Shown here piece after piece: positions 1 through 6,611 of a DNA stretch of 40,698 bases (positions are counted from its first letter, which is position 1; every line of letters begins with the position of its first letter). The position numbers and the translations under genes are program-made. The stretch spans positions 1-40,698 of the forward strand of contig VGPP01000002.1 in the NCBI GenBank assembly GCA_016882585.1, given 5' to 3'. The notes below the pieces were generated by a model. That model worked only from the letters and a program-made list of their open reading frames with translations. It was not told the origin of the DNA and did no database searches. The DNA comes from Cyanobacteria bacterium M_surface_7_m2_037. Lineage in GTDB: Bacteria; Cyanobacteriota; Cyanobacteriia; PCC-6307; Cyanobiaceae.

Positions 1-960
1 TTCAAATGGAGCCTGCAAACGATCTGGTCAAAGGATCAGCAACGCCAGTGAGGCCGTGGATTGCTTTGGTATCAGGCGCCCTCATCGCTGGGTGTGCCAC
101 CACACCATCGGTTTGCCTTGATGGTGGTGTCAAGCGGCGGCCCAGGCACCGGCCGGGATGCGCAATGTTCGCAAGGGGCACCGGATCATCCGCGCCGACT
201 GGCTGGAGAAGACCAACAAAGAATCGGGTGTGCCTGATATCGGCATCCAGGCGGAGTGGGCGCCGGTGGTGGAACGGGAGTGATTGGAACAGCGAGCAGG
301 CTGACAATCCACCACGTCGTCTGCACCATCGTGGTGTTGCAGCCTCACGACACGTGCTCGCAGGAAGTTTGACTCTTCTGATTGGGCTGAGTGATGTCCA
401 GATCCAAGGGGTCTGTGCTCGATGGAGCAACCGCCGCATCAACGGATCTGAGGCCTACGGGATGCTGCAGCTCAAGCAGTTGCCTTCTGCTCCGTACCCC
501 GGTGCAACGCAGGCTGACCGTATGGATGCCGCTGTGGCACAAGTGTGCAGATCCCGGCTACAGCTTCCGGGAACCTAGTTCGTTGCAGCAAGCGCACGCC
601 GTAAGCGATTAGTCGCCACGCGGCGGCGGGACTTGAGGATGTCACACGGCGCCAGGGCTTCGCGAGCCGGTGTGGCTGCTGCGCAGACACCGGCCCTGGC
701 GCTCGCGTGATCTCTTGTGTCCTTGCCGCCGCCGGGAAGTGTGGCGTTGGTTCGTGTCACCCAGCGCCCTCCCGCGGCTGCGGTGGCCGAGCTGTCTCAG
801 GCCTGCCTGATCCTCCTGGAAGCGTCTGTAGCGGCTGCGTTCTGGGCACTTGATCGGTGCTCGGCTTTCAGAAGAGTTGCCGCACTGCTGATGCCCTAGG
901 TGGCCAGATCTAGAGCCATAAAGATTCAAGAAGAGCGCCCTACCAGTCCCATCTCAGTTG
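1..960. other. Left-end region with no convincing gene
   Basis: I see no recognisable protein family in this stretch on either strand. Open frames exist but are low-complexity, Arg/Pro-rich translations typical of chance frames in GC-rich DNA. One short frame, 158-283 on plus (41 codons), reads as a plausible protein tail containing GHRIIRADWLEKTNKESG. It has a stop just upstream and could be the remnant of a decayed gene, but I cannot name it. A strong inverted repeat lies at 649-702. The stretch may be intergenic DNA or a degraded mobile or accessory region. Confidence 0.5.
649..702. repeat. Two-arm inverted repeat
   Basis: The outer arms GCGCCAGG (649-656) and CCTGGCGC (695-702) are perfect complements. 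The inner arms GCCGGTGT (666-673) and ACACCGGC (687-694) are also perfect, with a 9-nt bulge on the left side only and a 13-nt loop. It lies in gene-poor DNA. No T-tract follows, so it is not an ordinary terminator. It could be a structured RNA, a protein-binding site or an end of a degraded element. Confidence 0.6.
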
Positions 961-988
961 GCGCATAGTACGCCCGTACTGATACAAT
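958..988 (+). promoter_or_regulatory. Promoter with LexA-like box ahead of the SLOG-Gp157-Rad52 module
   Basis: The perfect palindrome AGTAC-GCCC-GTACT (967-980) sits two bases upstream of a good -10 hexamer TACAAT (983-988). A possible -35, TTGGCG, is at 958-963 with 19-bp spacing. Cyanobacterial LexA boxes have the form AGTAC-N4-GTACT/GTTCT, as I recall, and commonly overlap the core promoter. That would make the downstream module damage-inducible. The box and -10 are seen in the sequence; LexA as the binding protein is inferred. Confidence 0.6.
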
Positions 989-998
989 GAAGGGGTGA

Positions 999-1034
999 TC
1001 AAGGGATGGCCTCCGCTGTAGCAGGAGCCCTTGA
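999..1034 (+). promoter_or_regulatory. Hairpin covering the ribosome binding site of the SLOG gene
   Basis: TCAAGGG (999-1005) is complementary to CCCTTGA (1028-1034). Directly inside it, CTCC (1011-1014) pairs with GGAG (1024-1027). The GGAG is the obvious Shine-Dalgarno sequence for the ATG at 1035. Formed as an RNA, the stem would hide the ribosome binding site and end exactly at the start codon. This suggests translational control, but it is inferred only from complementarity. Confidence 0.5.
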
Positions 1035-1553
1035 ATGAACTCCTTCTGCGCTCTTTTTCTTTCCATGCTTTCACTCACTCAGGCCGCCGCGTTGGCACCG
1101 CCTGCTGCTTCCTTATTCAGCTCGCTGTTTCTCCCTGGCAGTGGCCAGCTGGTGATCGTGGCCGGTGGTGGCCGTGATCTCACCTGGCCTTCCGAGCTGA
1201 TCGCCACCCATCTCTTACGGGCCTCCAGTGGCCGCATCGTGCAGGCCCTGCTCCATGGCGCTGCCCGCGGCGCGGATCAAGCCATCACCTCAGCGGCCGA
1301 TCAGCTCGGCTGGCCCCAGATCCCCTACCCCGCTGCCTGGCGTGATCACGGCCGCGCCGCTGGCCCGATCCGCAATCGCCAGATGCTCGAGCGCTCGCTC
1401 GATCTGGTTGCCGCTCTCCCCCTGGGCGCGGCCCTGCTCGTGATCGCCTTTCCCGGTTCCCGCGGCACCGCCTCCCTGGTGGATCGGGCCCGCCGCCTCA
1501 GCCGGAGCTCGGCCATCCCCATCGAGGTGATCGAAATCGCGGCAGCGGCATAG
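1035..1553 (+). CDS. YspA-like SLOG-family protein (DUF2493 type)
   Basis: A 172-residue protein whose core from about residue 38 matches the YspA / cpYpsA-related SLOG family. It shows a GGGRD nucleotide-binding loop after the first strand, HGAARGADQ in the middle, and FPGSRGTASLVDRAR near the end. SLOG proteins have a Rossmann-like fold and are predicted to bind nucleotides or nucleotide-derived ligands. This subfamily is common in phages, plasmids and conflict loci. The N-terminal ~35 residues are hydrophobic and unmatched, so the true start might lie further in, although the ATG at 1035 has a good GGAG. It is first in a three-gene run with a Gp157-like and a Rad52-like gene. The ligand is unknown. 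Confidence 0.75.
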   Translation: MNSFCALFLSMLSLTQAAALAPPAASLFSSLFLPGSGQLVIVAGGGRDLTWPSELIATHLLRASSGRIVQALLHGAARGADQAITSAADQLGWPQIPYPAAWRDHGRAAGPIRNRQMLERSLDLVAALPLGAALLVIAFPGSRGTASLVDRARRLSRSSAIPIEVIEIAAAA

Positions 1554-1564
1554 CCGCTTGCGAT

Positions 1565-1591
1565 GGGGCTCTGCTCGCTCGCCGGAGCCCC
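1565..1591 (+). other. GC-rich hairpin after the SLOG gene
   Basis: GGGGCTC (1565-1571) and GAGCCCC (1585-1591) form a perfect 7-bp stem. The following bases (GCTTTCC) are a poor T-tract. It may act as a weak terminator or as an RNA-stabilising hairpin between the SLOG and Gp157-like genes. Confidence 0.45.
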
Positions 1592-1630
1592 GCTTTCCAC
1601 ACCACTCACCCTCCTCACACACGCATACCC

Positions 1631-2284
1631 ATGTCAGTTGCCATCCCCGTCACCACACCTCCCGCCGATACCCCGCAATTGCCCACCATCTGGGAGCTCG
1701 GCACCGAACTCCAGGCCGAAACCCACTGGATTGCTCCCCTCTCCGAGCGCCTCGACACAGAGGACGACGACGAACGCGCCCTCGCCATCGCCGATCTCGA
1801 GGAATCCCTGGCCCTCGAGGACAACAAACGTGAGGCCTTCATCCGCAAAGCCGATGCCACCTGCTGGGTGATCGAACGCCTGCGCGCAGAAGCCAGCTAC
1901 CACCTCACTCAATCCAAGCGCTTCTCAGCCCTCGCCAAACGAGAAGACAACCGCGCTGACGCCCTCGAATCCACCCTCATTCACCTCCTCTCCCGCCTCG
2001 ATCCATCCGCCACCGCCCACCACCTCACCGATCACCACCTCTCCTCCCGCACCACAGAAGCCATCGAGATCGATGACCCCGATCTCCTTCCCCCAGACCT
2101 CCTCACCACCCAAACCACCACCACCCCCAACAAAACCTCCATCAAGGCCAGCATCCGCGCCCTCATCTCATCCGCCACCTCAGGCCTCCCCAAACCAGAA
2201 GCCGCCCACCTCGCCTTCTCCCTCTCCGCCACCGCCGTCCCAGGCGCACGCCTAATCAAACCCCGCCACTGGTCCATCACCTGA
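1631..2284 (+). CDS. Siphovirus Gp157-like protein
   Basis: A 217-residue protein resembling the phage Gp157 family. A charged alpha-helical stretch at about residues 40-120 (LEESLALEDNKREAF, then KRFSALAKREDNRADALE) is the typical signature, followed by a short C-terminal region. Gp157 proteins occur in phage recombination and replication gene clusters; their biochemical role is not settled. Here the gene sits directly upstream of a Rad52-family gene, as in phage annealing modules. No Shine-Dalgarno is visible; the start is preceded by a CACACACGC-containing leader similar to the one ahead of the Rad52 gene. The 3' half is extremely C-rich on the coding strand, unlike neighbouring genes, which points to separate ancestry. 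Confidence 0.7.
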   Translation: MSVAIPVTTPPADTPQLPTIWELGTELQAETHWIAPLSERLDTEDDDERALAIADLEESLALEDNKREAFIRKADATCWVIERLRAEASYHLTQSKRFSALAKREDNRADALESTLIHLLSRLDPSATAHHLTDHHLSSRTTEAIEIDDPDLLPPDLLTTQTTTTPNKTSIKASIRALISSATSGLPKPEAAHLAFSLSATAVPGARLIKPRHWSIT

Positions 2285-2285
2285 G

Positions 2286-2300
2286 GGGGCCAGGGGCCCC
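2286..2300 (+). other. GC hairpin after the Gp157-like gene
   Basis: GGGGCC (2286-2291) pairs with GGCCCC (2295-2300) around a 3-nt loop, starting two bases after the stop codon. The only T-run nearby is TTTT after another GGGG about 15 bases further on. It is a possible processing or attenuation hairpin between the Gp157-like and Rad52-like genes. Confidence 0.35.
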
Positions 2301-2425
2301 TTCGCAATGGGGTTTTGCAGTGGCGGGCCCAGGTGGGATCTCTTGCTCCGGCTCGGCACCGCAGCCCCCTAGTGGTTGCAGCCCCTCACTCCTTTCTCAC
2401 TCCACACACACTCGCTTTCTTCACC

Positions 2426-3310
2426 ATGGCCATCACATCGACAGCTACCAATCACGCCACTCCGGTGGTGCGCCGTAGCGCAACCAATCGACCGCCATCG
2501 ACGCTGCAGCTGCTCCGGGAATCCCTGAGCCAAGAAGCTGGTGCTCAACTATCGCCCTCACCTGCAACATCCCAATGCGATCCCCCCTTTGGGGGGTTGA
2601 GTAAGCGGCAGGTGGCGTTGCTTTCGGCTCCGCTCGATCGCGCCAACGTGCGCCAGCGCGAGCAGGGCCGCAGCCGCGTGAGCTATCTCGAGGGTTGGCA
2701 GGTGATCGCAGAAGCCAACCGCATCTTTGGCTTTGATGGCTGGGAGCGCTCCACCTTGATCAGCCGCTGCGTGGCCGAACACGAGCGCCCGATTGGCCGT
2801 GATCGCAAAAGCGGCTGGGGCGTGACCTACATCGCCCGCGTGCGCATCACCATCACCGCCGGAAACCGCACCCTCATCCGTGAGGGCTCCGGCGCCGGCC
2901 ATGGCATCGACGCCGACCTGGGCCTGGCCCATGAATCGGCCCTCAAGGAAGCCGAAACCGATGCCACCAAGCGGGCGCTGATGACCTTCGGGAATCCCTT
3001 TGGCCTGGCGCTCTACGACAAGCAGCAACGCCAGGTGAGCAGCGCAGCTGCGGCGCAGCCGGCCCCGGTGGCAACGACAGGCAAAGCGGTGCACGCCGAG
3101 GCCAAGGATGCTCCACTCCCACCCGCTGCCATCACCAGGCTGCAGGAACAGATCAAGGCCCTCGCCCCTGCTCGCCTCGAGGCCTTTGCCAAGGGCTTCC
3201 GCGCTGCCTTCCAGGTGCCTGATGCCATGCCATCCCTGGCGGGGTTGATCACCACCAGCCGCCACCAGCGCTGGATTGAGGGCTTCCTGGCCCAGAGCAC
3301 TGCGGGCTGA
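2426..3310 (+). CDS. Rad52/Rad22-family single-strand annealing protein
   Basis: A 294-residue protein with the Rad52/22 annealing domain at about residues 55-210. After a low-complexity N-terminus come RANVRQREQGRSRVSYLEG, ANRIFGFDGWE, then GSGAGHGIDADLG and the hallmark KEAETDATKRALMTFGNPFG. Members bind single-stranded DNA as rings and anneal complementary strands, usually in phage recombination. The C-terminal ~85 residues (Pro/Ala linker, then a helical tail) may contact a partner such as SSB or RecA; that is inference. I chose the ATG at 2426 because the domain lies well downstream; an in-frame ATG at 2315 would add 37 unlikely residues. No phage structural or integrase genes are seen nearby, so this looks like a stand-alone module rather than an intact prophage. 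Confidence 0.85.
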   Translation: MAITSTATNHATPVVRRSATNRPPSTLQLLRESLSQEAGAQLSPSPATSQCDPPFGGLSKRQVALLSAPLDRANVRQREQGRSRVSYLEGWQVIAEANRIFGFDGWERSTLISRCVAEHERPIGRDRKSGWGVTYIARVRITITAGNRTLIREGSGAGHGIDADLGLAHESALKEAETDATKRALMTFGNPFGLALYDKQQRQVSSAAAAQPAPVATTGKAVHAEAKDAPLPPAAITRLQEQIKALAPARLEAFAKGFRAAFQVPDAMPSLAGLITTSRHQRWIEGFLAQSTAG

Positions 3311-3331
3311 TCCGCCCACTGGGAGCAGCAG

Positions 3332-3354
3332 AAAAGGCCGGCCCGTGGCCGGCC
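3332..3354 (-). terminator. Terminator hairpin for the minus-strand gene 3366-3659
   Basis: GGCCGGCC (3336-3343) and GGCCGGCC (3347-3354) form a perfect 8-bp stem with a 3-nt loop. Read on the minus strand it is followed by TTTTCT, so it works as an intrinsic terminator for the minus-strand gene. It probably also insulates that gene from the convergent Rad52-like gene. Confidence 0.65.
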
Positions 3355-3365
3355 CTGCCTTCCGC

Positions 3366-3659
3366 TCACCTGAGCCCTGCGGCTGCAGCAGCCTGATGAG
3401 CGGCCACCTCAGCCTCCTGATCGGCTTCGATGGCCTGATCAATGGCCTCCACCCGCTCGAGGAACCCAGCCATCGCTGGCAGCAACTCCTCCTCGAGCAG
3501 GGTGATCTCCTCCTCCCCATAAGGGTGATCAACCCAGGGCCTCGGGATCAACAGACCTCTTGCGGTGTGTGTGGCCAGGAGCATCTCCACGGCTCGATAG
3601 CAGGACTCCACCAGGGCAACGGGATCTTCTGAACCACCGATGAACTCAGGGCTGAGCAT
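3366..3659 (-). CDS. Hypothetical acidic helical protein
   Basis: A 97-residue protein of unknown function. It starts MLSPEFIGGSEDPVALVESC and ends in an Ala-rich acidic helix with EADQEAEVAAHQAAAAAGLR. I do not recognise a family. The ATG at 3659 is chosen because residues encoded upstream in this frame are Arg-rich and run into the dispersed repeat at 3743-3888. It is convergent with the Rad52-like gene and separated from it by a terminator hairpin. It may belong to the same accessory patch. Confidence 0.5.
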   Translation of the reverse strand: MLSPEFIGGSEDPVALVESCYRAVEMLLATHTARGLLIPRPWVDHPYGEEEITLLEEELLPAMAGFLERVEAIDQAIEADQEAEVAAHQAAAAAGLR

Positions 3660-3742
3660 GACGACCTGACGCCCTACGGCGCAGCGACGGGACGCCTTCA
3701 GGACCGCCCCGCCAATCAAGGGGCGAGTCCATCCGCTGATGC

Positions 3743-3888
3743 GCGGTGAGCACCGGCACCGCCGGGGCGATCGCGCCACACCAACCAGTCAGCTCGCCTC
3801 GCGTCAGCCCTTGATCAGGGGCGATCCTGAGGTGCCCGGCGCGGCGCTTCTTGCGGTGCGTCCTGAGCCGGTGGGGTGCATCTTGCGG
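3743..3888. repeat. Dispersed direct repeat, copy A
   Basis: About 146 bp nearly identical to 12699-12844 in the same orientation. I count about eight substitutions and two single-base indels by eye. Internal hairpins are CCGGC-N3-GCCGG near the left end and the 16-base palindrome GCCCTTGATCAGGGGC (one G-T pair). The two copies bracket the guanidine locus. No open frame is conserved between them because of the indels, so the element is probably non-coding, like a REP or MITE-type sequence. Confidence 0.85.
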
Positions 3889-3988
3889 GGTGCTCAATCT
3901 GTTCAGAAGCACTTGTGACTTGGTATTGGTTGTAACAAGTCTGGTCGGTGGCGATCGATACGTTGAAAAAGCTCATTGCAGGAAGCTC

Positions 3989-4138
3989 TTGCGGCAATTC
4001 AGATCCCTTTGCCTTGTGTTTGGCCTGCTCCTAGTGGCTGCTTTTGGCTCGGTTGCTACTGCTCATCCCGATCACCAACAGATGGGGCAGCAAGCGCAGC
4101 AACACGACCATGACCACGAGCACAGCGAAAAACGCTGA
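3989..4138 (+). CDS. Small secreted His-rich protein
   Basis: About 49 residues: a basic N-terminus, a hydrophobic segment (CLVFGLLLVAAFG), a likely signal peptidase site after SVATA, and a mature tail of about 25 residues very rich in His, Gln and Asp (HPDHQQM, then HDHDHEHSEKR). The tail looks metal-binding. The start is uncertain: the TTG at 3989 has AGGAAG close upstream, while the frame is open further upstream. It lies just before the riboswitch of a nickel-enzyme operon and just inside the left direct repeat, so a role in periplasmic nickel or other metal binding is an attractive guess. Confidence 0.5.
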   Translation: MRQFRSLCLVFGLLLVAAFGSVATAHPDHQQMGQQAQQHDHDHEHSEKR

Positions 4139-4194
4139 CACGCCCAGCCGTAGCGATCGCGACGGTTTTTGAGCTGCGGTTGCATCACTGTTTT

Positions 4195-4300
4195 GAAGCG
4201 GGAGTGATACCTAGGGTTCCGGCTCATCCGAGTGCTGGTCCGAGAGGTATCGGTCGGTACGCCGACTGCACGGAGGGACAAAAGCCCGGGAGACCGCTTC
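4195..4300 (+). ncRNA. Guanidine-I riboswitch (ykkC class I)
   Basis: The conserved guanidine-I blocks appear in order: CTAGGGTTCCG (4211-4221), CTGGTCCGAGAGGT (4236-4249), and ACGGAGGGACAAAAGCCCGG (4270-4289), the last being the characteristic GGGA-loop-CCCGGGAG end. The closing P1 stem is a perfect 7-bp match between GAAGCGG (4195-4201) and CCGCTTC (4294-4300). Known members of this class bind free guanidinium and switch on guanidine degradation or export genes. The guanidine hydrolase start codon is 19 bases after P1. There is no T-run after P1, so the control mechanism cannot be read directly. Confidence 0.93.
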
Positions 4301-4319
4301 TCTCCACTTCACTCTTGCC

Positions 4320-5510
4320 ATGACATCTGACTCAGGTGCTGCGGGCGCCTTTGACCGTTCGCAGTCAACAGAGGGGCAGCGCGCTCTCGAAAAGGAACGC
4401 TCCCTCCCCCTCACTGGTTGGCAACAAGAGGTCGACCAAGCCCATCGCTTCGGCTTGGAAGCTGCCGACAGCATTGTTGACAGGAACATCTCTACGTTCT
4501 CCAGAGGCGAGTTGCCCCACTTCGCGGGCATCAACACCTTCATGAAGGCGCCCTACATCGAAGATGTGAATCGCGTCGGCGAATTTGACGTCGCCATCGT
4601 TGGTGTGCCCCATGACAGCGGCACTACCTACCGGCCAGGAACCCGTTTTGGCCCGCAGGGGATTCGTCGGATTTCAGCGCTGTACACACCGTACAACTAC
4701 GAGATGGGTGTAGATCTGCGGGAACAGATCACCCTCTGTGATGTGGGCGATATTTTCACGATTCCAGCGAATAACGAGAAGAGCTTCGATCAGATTTCGA
4801 AGGGCATTGCCCACGTGTTTGCGAGCGGCGCCTTCCCGATCATCCTCGGCGGCGATCACTCGATCGGATTTCCCACGGTCCGTGGCGTCTGCCGCCATCT
4901 GGGCGACAAGAAGGTGGGCATCATCCACTTCGACCGCCATGTCGACACCCAGGAGATCGACCTCGACGAGCGCATGCACACCTGTCCGTGGTTCCACGCC
5001 ACGAACATGGCCAATGCGCCGGCTAAGAACCTGGTGCAGCTCGGCATCGGCGGCTGGCAGGTTCCCCGTGAGGGCGTGAAGGTCTGCCGTGAGCGCGGCA
5101 CCAATGTGCTCACGGTGACTGACATCACCGAAATGGGCCTCGAGGCCGCTGCGCAATTTGCGATTGAGCGCGCCACCGATGGCACCGATTGCGTTTACAT
5201 CTCCTTTGACATCGATTGCATCGATGCTGGATTTGTACCAGGCACCGGATGGCCTGAGCCGGGTGGTTTGCTGCCCCGTGAAGCGCTGAAGCTTCTCGAG
5301 TTGATTGTGCGCAATGTGCCGGTCTGTGGTCTTGAAATTGTGGAGGTTTCACCGCCCTACGACATCAGTGACATGACCTCACTGATGGCCACTCGGGTGA
5401 TCTGCGACACCATGGCCCACCTGGTGGTGAGCGGTCAGCTGCCTCGCAAGGAAAAGCCCAGCTGGATCAGCGATGTCTGCAACATGAATGTGGATCAGAA
5501 GTGGAGATAG
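4320..5510 (+). CDS. gdmH: Guanidine hydrolase, Ni-dependent ureohydrolase family (GdmH-like)
   Basis: A 396-residue arginase/agmatinase-fold enzyme predicted to hydrolyse guanidine to urea and ammonia. The bimetal site is visible: GGDHS (His180), HFDRHVD (Asp205, His207, Asp209) and SFDIDCID (Asp297, Asp299). Substrate-loop motifs are GVPHDSGTTYRPGTRFGP and PGTGWPEPGG. The ~85-residue N-terminal extension before the core and the FDRHVD and GTGWPE variants (usual agmatinase: DAHxD and GTGTPE) separate it from ordinary agmatinases. Three independent signs support guanidine over agmatine: the guanidine-I riboswitch upstream, the nickel-insertion genes hypA and hypB directly downstream, and an ABC importer in the operon. 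No arginine decarboxylase is nearby. Exact substrate is inferred. Confidence 0.88.
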   Translation: MTSDSGAAGAFDRSQSTEGQRALEKERSLPLTGWQQEVDQAHRFGLEAADSIVDRNISTFSRGELPHFAGINTFMKAPYIEDVNRVGEFDVAIVGVPHDSGTTYRPGTRFGPQGIRRISALYTPYNYEMGVDLREQITLCDVGDIFTIPANNEKSFDQISKGIAHVFASGAFPIILGGDHSIGFPTVRGVCRHLGDKKVGIIHFDRHVDTQEIDLDERMHTCPWFHATNMANAPAKNLVQLGIGGWQVPREGVKVCRERGTNVLTVTDITEMGLEAAAQFAIERATDGTDCVYISFDIDCIDAGFVPGTGWPEPGGLLPREALKLLELIVRNVPVCGLEIVEVSPPYDISDMTSLMATRVICDTMAHLVVSGQLPRKEKPSWISDVCNMNVDQKWR

Positions 5511-5514
5511 TCCC

Positions 5515-5895
5515 ATGCATGAAGTCGACATGACGAAATGCCTGGTGCTCTCCATGAATGAGTGGCGCCAACAGCATGAGCCATCTTTGCCAGTGGTGTC
5601 TCAGGTGCATCTGCAAGTGGGTGATTTCACCTGTGTGGAGCCCGAGCAGCTGGTGCACACCTGGCGCATCGCCATCCAGAACAGCTGGTTGGCCGGCGCT
5701 GAGCTCAAGATCGAGCAAATCCCACTCGTTGCCCGCTGCGTGTGCTGCAACAGCACCTATTCGCCCAGCGCTGATCAGGCCTACCAATCGCCCTGTTGCA
5801 GTCATCCCATGGAAGACATTGTGAGTGGACGTGAGCTGCGGATTCGCTCTGTTGACTACAGCCTCAACCCTGAACTTGCCCCCTTGTCAGCCTGA
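5515..5895 (+). CDS. hypA: HypA-like nickel metallochaperone
   Basis: 126 residues. It begins Met-His-Glu, the N-terminal nickel-binding signature of HypA. The zinc domain carries CVCC at about residue 80 and PCCSH near residue 98, followed by the family's IVSGRELRIRSVD tail. The second zinc pair is unusual: aligned on the tail, the first Cys of the normal CPxCG is Ser, and an adjacent Cys or the His may substitute. It starts 4 bp after gdmH and 2 bp before hypB. No hydrogenase structural gene is present, so its client is most likely the upstream ureohydrolase, matching the known need of GdmH for dedicated HypA/HypB-type partners. Confidence 0.9.
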   Translation: MHEVDMTKCLVLSMNEWRQQHEPSLPVVSQVHLQVGDFTCVEPEQLVHTWRIAIQNSWLAGAELKIEQIPLVARCVCCNSTYSPSADQAYQSPCCSHPMEDIVSGRELRIRSVDYSLNPELAPLSA

Positions 5896-5897
5896 TC

Positions 5898-6611
5898 ATG
5901 CACATGCCTCTGGAAGACACACTCGGTCTGAATCTGCTGGCAGCCAATCAGCACCAGGCAGAGCACAACCGTGAGCATTTCGATGCCTGGGATCTGCTCT
6001 GCCTCAACGTGATGAGCAGCCCGGGTGCAGGCAAAACATCACTGCTCGAGCGCTCACTCGCCGCGCTGGCCACCGACCACTCCATGGCGGTGCTTGAAGG
6101 CGACATGACCACCCAGTTGGATGCCGATCGCCTCGAGGCTGTGGGTGTGCCAGTGGTTCCCATCACCACCGGCCGCGCCTGTCACCTCGACGCATCGATG
6201 GTGAGCGGTGGTGTGAAGCTGCTACGCCAACGGCTGGATCCGGCCGCCCTCGATCTGTTGTGGGTGGAGAACGTGGGCAACCTGGTGTGCCCAGCGGAAT
6301 TTGAGGTGGGCGAGCACCGCAAGGTAGCGCTGCTGAGCGTCACTGAGGGTGATGACAAACCGCTCAAATATCCGGTGATGTTCCGGGAAGCCGATTGCGT
6401 CTTGATCACCAAGACCGATCTCCTCCCTTATTTGCCTGTGGACATCGAGCGCATTGAGGCTCACATCCATCAGGTGAATCCGCGTTGCACCGTGTTGCGG
6501 GTGTCGGCCACCAGTGGTGAGGGCCTGGACGAGTGGCATCGCTGGGTTCACCAACAGCTGGCTGATCAGCGCCAGAGCCGGGCGGCCGCTCCTGCCCTCG
6601 TGACCGTATGA
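5898..6611 (+). CDS. hypB: HypB-like nickel-insertion GTPase
   Basis: 237-residue G3E GTPase. The P-loop is SPGAGKTS (about 41-48), followed by EGDMTTQLDADR, the metal-site region GRACHLD (Cys95, His96), VENVGNLVCP, and ITKTDLL in place of the usual NKxD base-specificity motif. It lacks both the N-terminal CxxCGC high-affinity nickel motif and a His-rich stretch, so it is a minimal form that probably takes nickel from HypA. Its stop overlaps the next start (ATGA), showing tight co-translation. It is predicted to power nickel insertion into the guanidine hydrolase. Confidence 0.9.
   Translation: MHMPLEDTLGLNLLAANQHQAEHNREHFDAWDLLCLNVMSSPGAGKTSLLERSLAALATDHSMAVLEGDMTTQLDADRLEAVGVPVVPITTGRACHLDASMVSGGVKLLRQRLDPAALDLLWVENVGNLVCPAEFEVGEHRKVALLSVTEGDDKPLKYPVMFREADCVLITKTDLLPYLPVDIERIEAHIHQVNPRCTVLRVSATSGEGLDEWHRWVHQQLADQRQSRAAAPALVTV

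Noticed and set aside
1..3310. Intact prophage
   Set aside because: Only three phage-type genes are present; no integrase, terminase, capsid or tail genes are visible in the window.
2558..3532. 324-codon minus-strand frame opposite the Rad52-like gene
   Set aside because: The Rad52-family motifs are on the plus strand; the antisense product is low-complexity.
3646..3912. Minus-strand coding frame through repeat copy A
   Set aside because: The frame is broken by indels in copy B, so the repeat is unlikely to encode a protein.
4150..4163. Possible NtcA site GTA-N8-GAC ahead of the guanidine riboswitch
   Set aside because: One base off the GTA-N8-TAC consensus, overlaps a HIP1 GCGATCGC octamer, and no well-placed -10 follows.
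4320..5510. Agmatinase (SpeB) in polyamine metabolism
   Set aside because: The guanidine-I riboswitch, hypA/hypB neighbours, N-terminal extension and altered active-site motifs fit guanidine hydrolase better.
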